Position numbers and translations under genes: made by a program
Assembly: GCA_965220645.1 (NCBI GenBank)
Contig: OZ244836.1
Coordinates: 1,798,001-1,862,000, forward strand
DNA: 64,000 nucleotides
Direction of reading: 5' to 3'
Origin: Aldehydirespirator sp965220645
Lineage (GTDB): Bacteria > Actinomycetota > Acidimicrobiia > Acidimicrobiales > Aldehydirespiratoraceae
Shown here: piece after piece, positions 10,759 through 19,544 of the stretch
Numbering within the stretch: position 1 is the stretch's first letter
Layout: every line of letters starts with the position of its first letter
Notes under the pieces: model-generated
Database searches by the model: none
The model's input: the letters and a program-made list of their open reading frames with translations, nothing else
Told to the model about the DNA's origin: nothing

Positions 10759-11633
10759 ATGATCCAGGCTGGCGAATGGCCGGGCTGGTGAACGATCCAG
10801 GGTCGTTCCGCGGCCGGGTAGCCCTCATCACCGGGGGCTCGCAGGGCCTCGGCTACGCCGTCGCGCAGCGTCTGGTCTCCGAGGGAGCGGCGGGCCTGCT
10901 GCTGGTCGGCCGCGACGGCGCCAAGGGTGAGGCGGCCGCGACGTCCCTGCGCACTCCGCAATGCCGGGTGGAGTTCCTGGCCGCCGACCTCGCCCAGCCC
11001 GACGCCTGCGAGCGCGTGATCGCGGCTCTCGACGCAAGCTTCGGCGCCTGCCACAGCTTCGTCAGCTGCGCGGCCCTCACCGCCCGCGGCTCGGTGTGGG
11101 ACGCCACGCCGGAACTGTGGGACGCCATGCTGGCCGTGAACGTCAAGTTGCCCGGGTTGCTGAGCCAGGGAGTGGCGAGGATCATGGCCCGCGAGTCGAT
11201 CGAGGGCACGATCGTGCTCATCGGCTCGATCGCGGGCCGGGGCGGGCCGCCCAAGCTGCTGCCCTACGCCACCTCCAAGGGGGCTCTGGTGGCCATGACC
11301 CGCAACCTGGCCTTCGCCCTGATGCGCCACCGCATCCGGGTGAACCTGCTGTGCCCGGGGTGGATGGACACCCCCAACGAGGACGTCGTCCAACGCGCCT
11401 TCGACGGCGCCACCGACGGCTGGCTGGAGCGGGCCGAGGCCGAGATGCCCTTCGGCCGGTTGATCAAGCCCGACGAGATCGCCCGCACGATCGTGCACCT
11501 GGCCACGTCCGAGTCGGGGATGATGACCGGCGCGGTGGTCGAGTGGGACCAGACCGTGCTGGGTGCGGGCGACTCGGTGTTCCCCGGACCCGAGTGGGGG
11601 CCGGAACCGGTGTCGGAGGAGGCGCCGGGGTGA
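10755..11633 (+). CDS. SDR-family oxidoreductase
   Basis: A classical short-chain dehydrogenase of about 292 residues: cofactor motif TGGSQGLG (about 26-33), catalytic Tyr/Lys in YATSK (about 171-175) and GSIAG with the catalytic Ser. The first codons contain an 11-codon duplication, so the true start may be GTG 10755 (overlapping the iolD stop), ATG 10776 or GTG 10788. The last would be the ancestral start. It sits in the inositol operon between iolD and the oxygenase fusion; an alcohol or ring-hydroxyl dehydrogenase role is likely but the substrate is unknown. Confidence 0.85.
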   Translation: MNDPGWRMAGLVNDPGSFRGRVALITGGSQGLGYAVAQRLVSEGAAGLLLVGRDGAKGEAAATSLRTPQCRVEFLAADLAQPDACERVIAALDASFGACHSFVSCAALTARGSVWDATPELWDAMLAVNVKLPGLLSQGVARIMARESIEGTIVLIGSIAGRGGPPKLLPYATSKGALVAMTRNLAFALMRHRIRVNLLCPGWMDTPNEDVVQRAFDGATDGWLERAEAEMPFGRLIKPDEIARTIVHLATSESGMMTGAVVEWDQTVLGAGDSVFPGPEWGPEPVSEEAPG

Positions 11634-13084
11634 CGGCGGTGGCGCGTGACTACGGCCTCGTCGGGGAGGACTCCCGGCTGGCCAGCGACAGGGGCCTGGT
11701 GGAGGCGGAATGGTTCCGTCCGCCCATCGATCCTGAGCGGTTGCGCGCCCTGCAAGAGCGAACCAACGCCCGGGCCGCCCGCGACACCGTCCTGTGGCTG
11801 GGCCTCCTGGCCCTGTTCGGCTATCTCGCATTCTGGAGCCTGGGCTCCTGGTGGGCGGTGCCTGCCTTCATGGCCTACGGAGCGCTCTACGGCGGTGCGG
11901 GCGACTCCCGCTGGCACGAGTGCGGCCACGGCACCGCCTTCCGCACCAAGTGGCTCAACGACATCGTCTACTACATCGCCTCGTTCATGCTGCTGCGCCA
12001 GCCCACCCTGTGGCGCTGGTCGCATGTGCGCCACCACACCGACACCATCGTGGTGGGCCGCGACCCCGAGATCGTGTTCCCGCGCCCTTCGTCGCCGGCG
12101 GCGGTGCTGGGCGTGTTCGTACCCGTTCTCAATGTTCCCAAGGCGATGTGGCGCACCCTCAAGCACGCCGCGGGGCGCATCGACGGCGACGCCCGTGACT
12201 TCATCCCCGAAGACGAGTTGGGCAAGCTCAAGTGGGAGTCGCGTGCTTACGTCACCGTCCTGGCCGGCACGGCCGCGTGGTGCATCGCCGTCGGTTCGAT
12301 CGTGCCTGCGCTGTACATAGGACTGCCCACGGTCTACGGGGCCTGGCTCATGGTGTTCTTCGCGGTCACGCAGCATGCGGGCCTGCAGGAGGACGTGCTC
12401 GATCATCGTCTCAACTCCCGCACCGTGTACATGAACCCGTTCTTGAGGTTTCTGTACTCCAACATGAACTACCACGTGGAGCACCACATCTTTCCGACGG
12501 TGCCCTACTACGCGCTGCCGGCGCTCCACGCCGAGATCAAGGGGCATCTGGCGCCGCCCGATCCCTCCACGGTGGCCGCCTACCGGCGGATCTTCGCGAC
12601 GCTGCGCCGCCAGTGGCGCAACCCGTCCTATGACGCGCCCCGTCCCGACGTGCCCGAGGTCGCCGGCGGGGGGCGGTCGTTTGTGGACACGGGGGTGGTC
12701 GTCTGGGCCGGCGACCGCCATGACGGGCTGGTGGACCTGGGCCCGGCCGAGGGCCTGGCTCCGGGCTCGGCCCGTCGGGTGGACCGGGGCGACGCCACCT
12801 ACGCGCTGTACCGCCTCGATCCCGAAGACAGCGTGGACGAGGACTCGAGTTCGGAGTTCGTGCTCAGCGACGGGTTGTGCACCCACGGCCAGGCCCATCT
12901 GGCCGAGGGAGCCGTGCTCGACTGCATGGTCGAGTGTCCCAAGCACAACGGCTGCTTCGACCTGCGCACCGGCGAGGCGCTGCGCTATCCGGCCACCGAG
13001 CCGATCACCCTCTACGACGTAGCGCTCCGCAACGGCCGGGTGGTGTCGACGTTGAGCCCGCTGAAGCAAGTTGCCGTGCCGTGA
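11630..13084 (+). CDS. Desaturase-like oxygenase fused to a Rieske ferredoxin (MocD-MocE type)
   Basis: A 484-residue fusion. Residues about 1-335 are a membrane fatty-acid-desaturase fold with three His boxes: HECGH (about 96), HVRHH (about 132) and HVEHH (about 282), binding a di-iron centre. Residues about 345-484 are a Rieske [2Fe-2S] ferredoxin with CTHG (about 417) and CPKHNG (about 437). In rhizobia the separate proteins MocD and MocE (with a reductase, MocF) act on the rhizopine 3-O-methyl-scyllo-inosamine. Here both are one polypeptide inside an inositol operon. I infer O-demethylation of a methylated inositol. The GTG at 11630 follows GGAGGAGG, overlaps the SDR stop, and is preferred over longer in-frame starts. 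No reductase gene is adjacent. Confidence 0.82.
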   Translation: MTAVARDYGLVGEDSRLASDRGLVEAEWFRPPIDPERLRALQERTNARAARDTVLWLGLLALFGYLAFWSLGSWWAVPAFMAYGALYGGAGDSRWHECGHGTAFRTKWLNDIVYYIASFMLLRQPTLWRWSHVRHHTDTIVVGRDPEIVFPRPSSPAAVLGVFVPVLNVPKAMWRTLKHAAGRIDGDARDFIPEDELGKLKWESRAYVTVLAGTAAWCIAVGSIVPALYIGLPTVYGAWLMVFFAVTQHAGLQEDVLDHRLNSRTVYMNPFLRFLYSNMNYHVEHHIFPTVPYYALPALHAEIKGHLAPPDPSTVAAYRRIFATLRRQWRNPSYDAPRPDVPEVAGGGRSFVDTGVVVWAGDRHDGLVDLGPAEGLAPGSARRVDRGDATYALYRLDPEDSVDEDSSSEFVLSDGLCTHGQAHLAEGAVLDCMVECPKHNGCFDLRTGEALRYPATEPITLYDVALRNGRVVSTLSPLKQVAVP

Positions 13085-14091
13085 CCCAGACCGTGCGCAT
13101 CGGGCTGCTCGGCTGCGGGCGTATCGGCTCCATGCACGCCGAGTTGCTCTCGCGCAGGGTGCCGGGCGCGGCACTCACCGCCGTGTACGACGTCTTCGAC
13201 GGGGCAGCCGCCTCGGTGGCGGAGGCCTTCGGCGCTCGCCACGCATCGAGCGTGGCCGAGGTGATCGGGGCCGACGATGTGGACGCGGTGGTGATATGCA
13301 GCTCCACCGACACCCACGTGGACCTGCTTGTAGACGTGGCTACGGAGGGCAAGCCCGCCTTCGTTGAGAAGCCGCTGTCGTTGGATCTGGCCGAGGTGGA
13401 CCGGGGCATCGCGGCGGCCACCGAGGCCGGTATCGCTGTGCAGGTCGGGTTCAACCGCCGCTTCGACGCCGCTCACCGCCATGTGCGAGACCGGGTGGCC
13501 GCCGGTGACATCGGCGATGTCCACCTGGTTCGCATCTCCAGCCGCGATCCCGACCCGCCCCCGATCTCCTACATCAAGGTGTCGGGAGGGATCTTCTGCG
13601 ACATGACGATCCACGACTTCGACATGGCCCGCTTCGTGACCGGCAGCGACGCCGTCGAGGTGTACGCCACCGGGGGCGTGCGAGTGGATCCGGCCATCGG
13701 CAAGGCCGGCGACCTAGACACCGCCGTCGTGGTCGTGACCCACGCCAGCGGGGCCATCACTGCCATCGACAACAGCCGCCGGGCCGTCTACGGCTACGAC
13801 CAGCGGGTGGAGGCGTTCGGGTCGGCCGGGATGGCGTCGTCGGACAACCCCACTGCGGCCACCGCTCGCTACTGGGGGCCGCAGGGATCGCACGGCCCGC
13901 CTCTGCCGCACTTCTTCATCGAGCGCTACACCCCCTCCTATCTGGCCGAGTGGGACGCCTTCGTGGACATGGTCCGGGGCGCGCCGTCGCCGGTGAATCT
14001 GGCTGACGGGCGGGCACCGCTGGTGATGGGACTGGCCGCCTGGACCTCGGTTCGTGAGGGCCGGCCGGTGGCGATCGACGAGGTCGGATGA
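13081..14091 (+). CDS. iolG: Inositol 2-dehydrogenase
   Basis: A 336-residue Gfo/Idh/MocA dehydrogenase: Rossmann motif GLLGCGRIGSMHAE (about 7-20), catalytic Lys97 in VEKPLS, and the Asp174/His178 pair in DMTIHDFDM, the same spacing as characterised IolG. VGFNRRFD and SGGIFCDM are also typical. It oxidises myo-inositol to 2-keto-myo-inositol with NAD, the first pathway step. The GTG at 13081 overlaps the upstream stop (GTGA), ruling out the longer reading frame that begins inside the Rieske domain. Confidence 0.88.
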   Translation: MTQTVRIGLLGCGRIGSMHAELLSRRVPGAALTAVYDVFDGAAASVAEAFGARHASSVAEVIGADDVDAVVICSSTDTHVDLLVDVATEGKPAFVEKPLSLDLAEVDRGIAAATEAGIAVQVGFNRRFDAAHRHVRDRVAAGDIGDVHLVRISSRDPDPPPISYIKVSGGIFCDMTIHDFDMARFVTGSDAVEVYATGGVRVDPAIGKAGDLDTAVVVVTHASGAITAIDNSRRAVYGYDQRVEAFGSAGMASSDNPTAATARYWGPQGSHGPPLPHFFIERYTPSYLAEWDAFVDMVRGAPSPVNLADGRAPLVMGLAAWTSVREGRPVAIDEVG

Positions 14092-14107
14092 CGGCGGGAG
14101 GGTCATC

Positions 14108-15076
14108 ATGCGGGCCTATGTGACTGGAGGCACCGGGTTCGTCGGGTCGAACATTGTCAAGGTGTTCGCCGAGCGCCATGGCGCGGAGGTGCACTGCCCG
14201 GTCCACCGGTTCGTGCCCGCTGACGCGAGTGGGTTCACCACTGAGCGCCTCGACTTGCTCGACAACCACGCAGTGCTGGCCAGCGTGGCCGCGTTCGGGC
14301 CCGACGTCATCGTGCACTCGATGATCCTCAACGACTTCGCGGCCATGTACGCCGACCGGGACCTGGCCTGGCGCAGCTTCGTCGGCACCACCCAGACGCT
14401 GGCCCGAGCGGCCGACGAGGCGGGGGCCAAGCTGATCCTGGTGTCCACCGACTGGGTGTTCGACGGCACCCAGGGGGGAGCCGATGAGGACACCCCGCCC
14501 AACCCGGTCAACATCTACGGCGTGCTGAAGATGGCCAGCGAGCAGGCCGCGATGCTGAGCGCGGAACGGGCCGCGGTGGCTCGGGTGTCCGCGGTGAGCG
14601 GCATGCACTGGATGCGTGAGTCCACGCCCCGGGTTCAGGACGGGGGCTTCGGGTACTTCGTCACCTCGATCGTCGACGCGCTGGAGGCCGGCCGGCGCTT
14701 CGATGTCTGGGAGGCCGACGACATCAACATGGTGGCTTCGCCCTCGCTGGCCAGTGAGTGCGCCGAGGTGATGTGGCGCATCGCGGCCGACGAGGCCGGG
14801 GTCGGCGTCTTCCACTGCTGCGGGGCCGAGTCGACGGGCCGCATGGCGCTGGCCCGCGTCGCCTGCGATGTCTTCGAACTCGACCCTGCGCTGATCAGCT
14901 CGACCGCCCCGGATCGCTCGGCCCCCGGCGCGGTGGGCGAGTTCGCCATCCCGTACGACACCAGTTTGAGTGTGCGGCGCACGAGGGAAGTTCTCGACTA
15001 CGAGCCGCCCGGCATCCGCGCGTTGTTGGAGCGGTTCCGCACCGAGCGCTCCACCGGCGCTCTGGCAGCCGCATGA
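14108..15076 (+). CDS. RmlD-like NAD(P)-dependent sugar reductase/epimerase
   Basis: A 322-residue extended SDR with GGTGFVGSN (about 6-14), the RmlD-like STDWVFDGTQGG (about 114) and the catalytic YGVLK (about 138-142). dTDP-4-dehydrorhamnose reductase-like proteins of this size occur in catabolic operons as keto-sugar reductases. The ATG at 14108 follows GGGAGG, six bases away; an in-frame start at 14054 would overlap iolG. No nucleotide-sugar genes are near, so a role in rhamnose synthesis is unlikely; it probably reduces or epimerises an inositol-derived ketone. Confidence 0.75.
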   Translation: MRAYVTGGTGFVGSNIVKVFAERHGAEVHCPVHRFVPADASGFTTERLDLLDNHAVLASVAAFGPDVIVHSMILNDFAAMYADRDLAWRSFVGTTQTLARAADEAGAKLILVSTDWVFDGTQGGADEDTPPNPVNIYGVLKMASEQAAMLSAERAAVARVSAVSGMHWMRESTPRVQDGGFGYFVTSIVDALEAGRRFDVWEADDINMVASPSLASECAEVMWRIAADEAGVGVFHCCGAESTGRMALARVACDVFELDPALISSTAPDRSAPGAVGEFAIPYDTSLSVRRTREVLDYEPPGIRALLERFRTERSTGALAAA

Positions 15077-15224
15077 GCTCATCGTCTCGGTTCGGACCTG
15101 TTGCGTTCCTGGGCGACCGCTGTGGCTCCGGCGGATCTGCTTGCAGAATCTCGGTGCAGTTTCTGTGCGCATACAGCCGGTTTCTCGACCGAGATCACGA
15201 TGACTTGACGACGGAGGCCGCCCC

Positions 15225-16079
15225 ATGACCAGCTCATCTCTGTTGCGCCCGGCTGCGGGGCCGGGGCGGATCCTGCACGTGACGCCTGAGTCCGCTGGCT
15301 GGGACTATGTCGAGTTCGGGGTGGTCGAGGTGGCCCCGGACGCGCCGTGGTCGGGCGTCGGGGCCGATCGGGAGACCGCAATAGTGCCGTTGGCCGGCGA
15401 GGGACGCGTGGTCGTCGGCGACGGCGACCTGGAGGTCGAGCTGAGCCGCAGTTCGGTCTTCACCGAGATGGGGCGGATCGTCTACTTGCCGCCGGGGACC
15501 CAGTACCGGATCGAGTCCGGGACGGGTCTGCAGGCATCGGTCGGCTCGGCTCCGGCCGAGGGCCGCTATCCGGTGCGGGTGATCGAGCCGTCGGAGATGC
15601 GCACCGAGATCCGCGGTGGCGGCCAGGCCCACCGCCAGGTGGTCCACTCGCTGGCCCATCCGCTGCCCGCGGAGCGCCTGATCCTCTATGAGGTGTACGT
15701 GCCCCGGGGCACTTGGTCGGGCTGGCCCCCTCACTGCCACGACGGCCGCGACGGCTCGCCCTACCTGGAGGAGGTCTACTACTTCCGTCTCGACCGGCCC
15801 GAGGGGTACGCCATTCACCGCAACTGGCGCGACGACGAGGGCTACGACGATGCCATGGTGGTGTCCGACGGCGATGTGGCGCTGGTGCCCAAGGGCTACC
15901 ACACGTCGGTGGCCTGCCCCGGCTCGAACATGTACTTCCTCAACTATCTCGCCGGAGAGCTGCAGGACGGCGAGCGTCGCACGCCGCCGTGCTTCGCGGC
16001 CGAGCACACCTGGATCGAGTCCGACTGGACGGCGGGGGAGTGGGGCCTGCCGGTGGTGACCGCGGGCGGCGCTTCATGA
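15225..16079 (+). CDS. iolB: 5-deoxy-glucuronate isomerase
   Basis: A 284-residue bicupin. IolB hallmarks are clear: WPPHCHDGRDGSPYLEEVYY (about 166-185, metal-binding His and Glu) and VPKGYHTSVACPGSNMYFLN (about 222-241). It isomerises 5-deoxy-glucuronate to 2-deoxy-5-keto-gluconate between IolD and IolC. It follows a 148-base gap in which I see no gene, and precedes the aldolase, so it remains in the operon order. Confidence 0.93.
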   Translation: MTSSSLLRPAAGPGRILHVTPESAGWDYVEFGVVEVAPDAPWSGVGADRETAIVPLAGEGRVVVGDGDLEVELSRSSVFTEMGRIVYLPPGTQYRIESGTGLQASVGSAPAEGRYPVRVIEPSEMRTEIRGGGQAHRQVVHSLAHPLPAERLILYEVYVPRGTWSGWPPHCHDGRDGSPYLEEVYYFRLDRPEGYAIHRNWRDDEGYDDAMVVSDGDVALVPKGYHTSVACPGSNMYFLNYLAGELQDGERRTPPCFAAEHTWIESDWTAGEWGLPVVTAGGAS

Positions 16080-16116
16080 GCCGTCACGGAACTGCCGACC
16101 GCGGGAGGGCCGCGCC

Positions 16117-16965
16117 GTGAGCCTGGACGGCATATCCGATGGCGGGCGCTTCGGGGTGCTGGCCATCGATCACCGCGATTCGCTTCGGGCCGTGCTGGCC
16201 CCCGATGATCAGGATTCGGTCAGCGCCGGCGACATCACCGACCTGAAGCGCGAGCTCGTTGGGGCCCTGGCTACGGGGGCGACGGGCGTCATGCTGGAGC
16301 CCGAGTACTCGATCCCCCAGCTTCTTGACGGCACGCTGCCCGACGGGATCGGGTTCACCGCCGCGCTGGAGGCCCAGGGCTACGCGGCCGATCCCGAGGC
16401 TGCCCCCACCCGGGTGCTGGGGGGCTGGTCGGTGGAGGCTGCGGCGGGCTGCGGGGCCTCGGCTGCGAAGCTGCTGGTGCTCTACCGCCCTGACCGAGCC
16501 CATGGCGCGGCCCAGGAGCGGGTGGCGGGTGAGATTCTCACGGAGTGCCGCCGGGTGGGGATCCCGCTGGTGCTGGAGCCGCTGTTCTACGGCCTCGACG
16601 ACCCAAGCGCCCGCCGCGCCATCGTGATCGAGACGGTGGAACGGTTCGCGGCTATGGACCCTCACCTGCTCAAGCTGCCCTTCCCGGTGGATCCGTCCCA
16701 CGAGCCCGACCGCAGTGTGTGGGTCGCCGCCTGCGCCGAGATCACCGAACGCTGCCACATGCCGTGGACCCTGCTGTCGGGTGGCGGCAATTTCGAGTCC
16801 TACCGTGATCAAGTGGCCGCGGCTGTAGCCGTCGGCTGCTCAGGATTCATGGCCGGCAGGGCACTCTGGGGCGAGGCCGCCCTGGCATCGCCGACCGAGA
16901 GGCCCAGCATCGTCTCCGACCTAGTCGCTCCCCGCCTGGCCGAACTCCGTAGCCTCTTGAACTAG
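16117..16965 (+). CDS. Class I aldolase of the LacD/IolJ type
   Basis: A 282-residue TIM-barrel aldolase resembling tagatose-1,6-bisphosphate aldolase: VLAIDHRDSLR at the start, a likely Schiff-base Lys in LLKLPFPVD (about 185-193), and LLSGGGNFESYRDQ plus SGFMAGRALWGE for phosphate binding. As the last gene of the inositol operon it most likely performs the IolJ step, cleaving 6-phospho-5-dehydro-2-deoxygluconate to dihydroxyacetone phosphate and malonate semialdehyde. This fits an IolC lacking the fused DUF2090 aldolase domain. The GTG start follows GGGAGGG. Confidence 0.78.
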   Translation: MSLDGISDGGRFGVLAIDHRDSLRAVLAPDDQDSVSAGDITDLKRELVGALATGATGVMLEPEYSIPQLLDGTLPDGIGFTAALEAQGYAADPEAAPTRVLGGWSVEAAAGCGASAAKLLVLYRPDRAHGAAQERVAGEILTECRRVGIPLVLEPLFYGLDDPSARRAIVIETVERFAAMDPHLLKLPFPVDPSHEPDRSVWVAACAEITERCHMPWTLLSGGGNFESYRDQVAAAVAVGCSGFMAGRALWGEAALASPTERPSIVSDLVAPRLAELRSLLN

Positions 16966-16994
16966 GGCCCATCAGGCGTCGGCGTCGGCCAGCC

Positions 16995-17336
16995 CTAACT
17001 CCCGGTCGTGTTCGGTGGTGGCAGGCCGATTCCCAAGTGCCCCTCTATGGGGGCCAACCGCTCGCGGGCGTCGTTGAGACTTCCTGTGACCTCTGCGTGG
17101 TTCTTGTCCGTAAGGCGGCGGTGCTCCGCGAGGTCCTGGACCAGGTGCTGCTGGCCGGCGTCGAGGACGTCGACTCGGGCGGAGAGGTTCACGACCTCGA
17201 CCGAAAGTTCGCGTACCGCGCGGTTGTTCTCGTCCAGCTTGTCTCGGGTCCTGGCTCCCTCCCGGCGCTGGTCGAATGTACTGGCGAGGACGGCCGCGAA
17301 CAGCGCGGTGACCATCGTCAACAGTGCGGCATCCAT
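16995..17336 (-). CDS. Small membrane-anchored coiled-coil protein, paralogue 1
   Basis: A 113-residue protein from the ATG at 17336: one N-terminal hydrophobic helix (MDAALLTMVTALFAAVLAST), then a charged helical region with heptad-like leucines (LDENNRAVRELSVEVVNLSA), ending PPPNTTGS. It is closely similar to the gene at 22997-23317, including the tail AEVTGSL-DARERL-IEGH-GIG-PPPN. An in-frame ATG at 17393 would add 19 residues absent from the paralogue and cover the shared upstream motif, so it is not used. Function unknown; the layout suggests a membrane-tethered helix like MCP-associated or phage-type coiled coils. Confidence 0.65.
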   Translation of the reverse strand: MDAALLTMVTALFAAVLASTFDQRREGARTRDKLDENNRAVRELSVEVVNLSARVDVLDAGQQHLVQDLAEHRRLTDKNHAEVTGSLNDARERLAPIEGHLGIGLPPPNTTGS

Positions 17337-17372
17337 AGGTCGCACGCTACTCCTGCTCTCGGTCAGATGCAA

Positions 17373-17397
17373 CTTCAATAACATAGAACACATTGAA
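17373..17397 (-). promoter_or_regulatory. Upstream motif shared by the two coiled-coil paralogues (copy 1)
   Basis: On the minus strand this AT-rich stretch begins TTCAATGTGTTCTATGTTAT, and 16 of 21 bases match the stretch at 23355-23379. In both cases its near end lies 36-37 bases from the ATG. A conserved AT-rich element at fixed distance in a GC-rich genome is probably the core promoter or a shared regulator site. Confidence 0.5.
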
Positions 17398-17522
17398 AAC
17401 TCTTCCAGGGTGGTAGAAGGGTCAGCCTGCGGGCCCTCGGAGCGGGCGGCAGGAGGTCAACGAGATGATCACCTCCCCGTCTGGCGGACTGCACAGCCAT
17501 TGGCCTTCTAGAGTGTCCGGCC

Positions 17523-18158
17523 GTGGCCCCCGGAGCAGAGCGATTGGACGCCGGCCACTTGGCGGTCCCGGCCGCGGTCGCGATGAAGGTGGCTCTGCTG
17601 CTGGCGTTCGTGGTGGCGCTGACGGTGCCGCTCGATCAGCTCGAGGGCAAGGGCATGGCCTTCCGGTTCCCGCTGTTCATGCTGTCGGCCGTGGTCGTTC
17701 CGCTGGCGTGGCGGCGACGCTTCCGGCCTTACCCCGCGACCGCGGACGTGCTGGTGGTGGCGCCGTTCCTGTTGGACACCCTCGGCAACCTGGTCGGGCT
17801 CTACGACGCCTACGACGCCACCGACGATGTGCTGCACACCCTCAACTGGGTGCTGCTGGTGGCCGCATTCCATGCCTGGCGCTACCGCCGCAGTGGGAGC
17901 GAGCGAGCGATGTCCAGATTCGACGCCTGGCTCCTGGGAGCGGGCATCGGCGCGCTCGCCATCGTGGGCTGGGAGATTGCGGAGTGGATCGTGGCCGAGA
18001 CCGGCGCCGGCGGCGGGCTGGCCCTCACATACGGCGACACCGTCGGCGACCTGGCCCTCTCCACCGGCGGCGGCATGATCGGCTCCTGGCTCGGTGTTTC
18101 GAATTTGGTGGGGTTGGGGCGACAGCGCGTATACCCCGGAACCAAACGTGGGCGGTGA
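17523..18158 (+). CDS. Multi-pass membrane protein, YjdF/DUF2238-like
   Basis: About 211 residues with five or six hydrophobic helices. The pattern DATDDVLHTLNW followed by GWEIAEW and TYGDTVGDLALSTGGGMIGS resembles the conserved D-D-x-x-H and W-E-x-x-E-W...GD motifs of YjdF/DUF2238 membrane proteins, whose role is not established. The start is uncertain: GTG 17523 has no clear ribosome site and an ATG at 17583 is also in frame. It is 22 bases upstream of the kelch-like lipoprotein gene and may be co-transcribed. Confidence 0.6.
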   Translation: MAPGAERLDAGHLAVPAAVAMKVALLLAFVVALTVPLDQLEGKGMAFRFPLFMLSAVVVPLAWRRRFRPYPATADVLVVAPFLLDTLGNLVGLYDAYDATDDVLHTLNWVLLVAAFHAWRYRRSGSERAMSRFDAWLLGAGIGALAIVGWEIAEWIVAETGAGGGLALTYGDTVGDLALSTGGGMIGSWLGVSNLVGLGRQRVYPGTKRGR

Positions 18159-18180
18159 TCGTCAAATTAGCGTGGGTGCT

Positions 18181-19416
18181 GTGAGGGCCGGTGTGGGGGT
18201 GCTCTGTGTGGTGGTGCTGGGCCTGGTGGGATGCGGTGAGGACGTGCCGATTGATCTGGCCGATCGGGGCGGTTGGGTAAGGCTGCCTGACCCGCCGCTG
18301 AGTGGCCGCAACGGGGCGAACATCGTCGGCGTCGGTGACGACGTGATCGTGTTCGGCGGCACCGACTTCCTGTGCCCGCCGAACGCCAGTTGCGAAGCCG
18401 GCGACTCCGTCGCCTTTGCTGACGGAGCGGCCTTCGACCGTTCATTGAACCAGTGGCGGCCGATCGCGGACCTGCCGGTTCCGACGATCCGGGCTGACAC
18501 CGTCGTGTTTGGCGACCGGGTGTTCGCCCTCACCCGAGGCTTCGGTCCGGTGAGGCGCGAACTCGTTGCCTATGACGTGAGCGACGACGCCTGGCTACAG
18601 ATCGATCTGCCGGACGAGACTGCCGCGTTCGGGCCGTCGTCGGTCGTCGCCACCGGCGACGCCATCGTCCTCTATAGGCGCACCGATGAACACGGCACGA
18701 CACCGGACTGGCTGTTCGACCCCGCCGAGGAGTCGTGGAGCGAATTGCCCGACGATCCCCTCGGTCCTGCTTACGGTCGATCGATGGTCTGGAATGGCGA
18801 AGCGTTGTTCCTCTTCGACAAGGCGCTCGTCGAATCGCCCGGCGGTGCCGACGGGCCGTCCTATACCCAAGCCGCCCGATACCAAGACGGCGCCTGGGTC
18901 GCTTTGCCGACCGCCGACACGATTGGCCCCGGCCCGGCACTGGTCGACGGGCCTCGGTTGATCGCGCCGATGCTGGGCTGCGCCGACGGCGGCGACAACA
19001 GCTACGGCCGATGCATTCCCTTCGGTGCGGTGTTCGACACGGCCACCAACGAGTGGGGCGACCTCCCGAACGCACCGGGAAAGGGCCGCAAACACATCTC
19101 GGCCTACGGCGGCTTCTCGGGCACCGACCTAGTTGCCGGAAGCACGCGCGGCCAATTCTTCGACGCCACCACCGACGAGTGGTTCGACCTCCCACCGCTC
19201 GACTTGACCGAGCCGGGTTCAAGCGACATTGGTCCGGTGTCGTTCGTGTCGCGCCGAGCCGCGTCAATCGGTGACGCGATCGTGGTCATCGGGGGCAACA
19301 AGTTCGGACCCGGCGGCAGCGCCCTGCTTGCCGACGCGTACATGTGGACACCCCGACACGCACGAACTCGACAACCAATCGTCCCGCCCAACAGCGTCTT
19401 CGGTTGCTCAAGCTGA
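18181..19416 (+). CDS. Kelch-like beta-propeller lipoprotein
   Basis: About 411 residues. A lipoprotein signal ends in GLVGC (Cys about 18), followed by repeated beta-propeller blades with kelch character: NIVGVGDDVIVFGG...FDRSLNQWRPIADLP, VVFGDRVFALTR...YDVSDDAWLQI, VFDTATNEWGDLPNAPGKGR and IGDAIVVIGG. Such extracellular propellers bind ligands or act in envelope processes; no catalytic residues stand out. GTG 18181 puts the hydrophobic core right behind VR; GTG 18148 or 18172 are alternatives. Specific function unknown. Confidence 0.72.
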   Translation: MRAGVGVLCVVVLGLVGCGEDVPIDLADRGGWVRLPDPPLSGRNGANIVGVGDDVIVFGGTDFLCPPNASCEAGDSVAFADGAAFDRSLNQWRPIADLPVPTIRADTVVFGDRVFALTRGFGPVRRELVAYDVSDDAWLQIDLPDETAAFGPSSVVATGDAIVLYRRTDEHGTTPDWLFDPAEESWSELPDDPLGPAYGRSMVWNGEALFLFDKALVESPGGADGPSYTQAARYQDGAWVALPTADTIGPGPALVDGPRLIAPMLGCADGGDNSYGRCIPFGAVFDTATNEWGDLPNAPGKGRKHISAYGGFSGTDLVAGSTRGQFFDATTDEWFDLPPLDLTEPGSSDIGPVSFVSRRAASIGDAIVVIGGNKFGPGGSALLADAYMWTPRHARTRQPIVPPNSVFGCSS

Positions 19417-19544
19417 TGCGCTCTGTGTCGTGGACCGGCGCCAAGGCGAACCCACCGAAGCGGGACCAAGACACCGACGGCGTGGCGACGGAAGAGTCGC
19501 AGGGTTAGGTGAGTTCTCGGGCTGAGTTCCGGTGTCAGCGGCTG

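Noticed and set aside
10961..11629. Longer start for the desaturase-Rieske fusion
   Set aside because: It would overlap the whole SDR gene; GTG 11630 has a good ribosome site and couples to the SDR stop.
12877..13080. Extended IolG N-terminus
   Set aside because: It overlaps the Rieske domain out of frame; the Rossmann motif starts right after GTG 13081.
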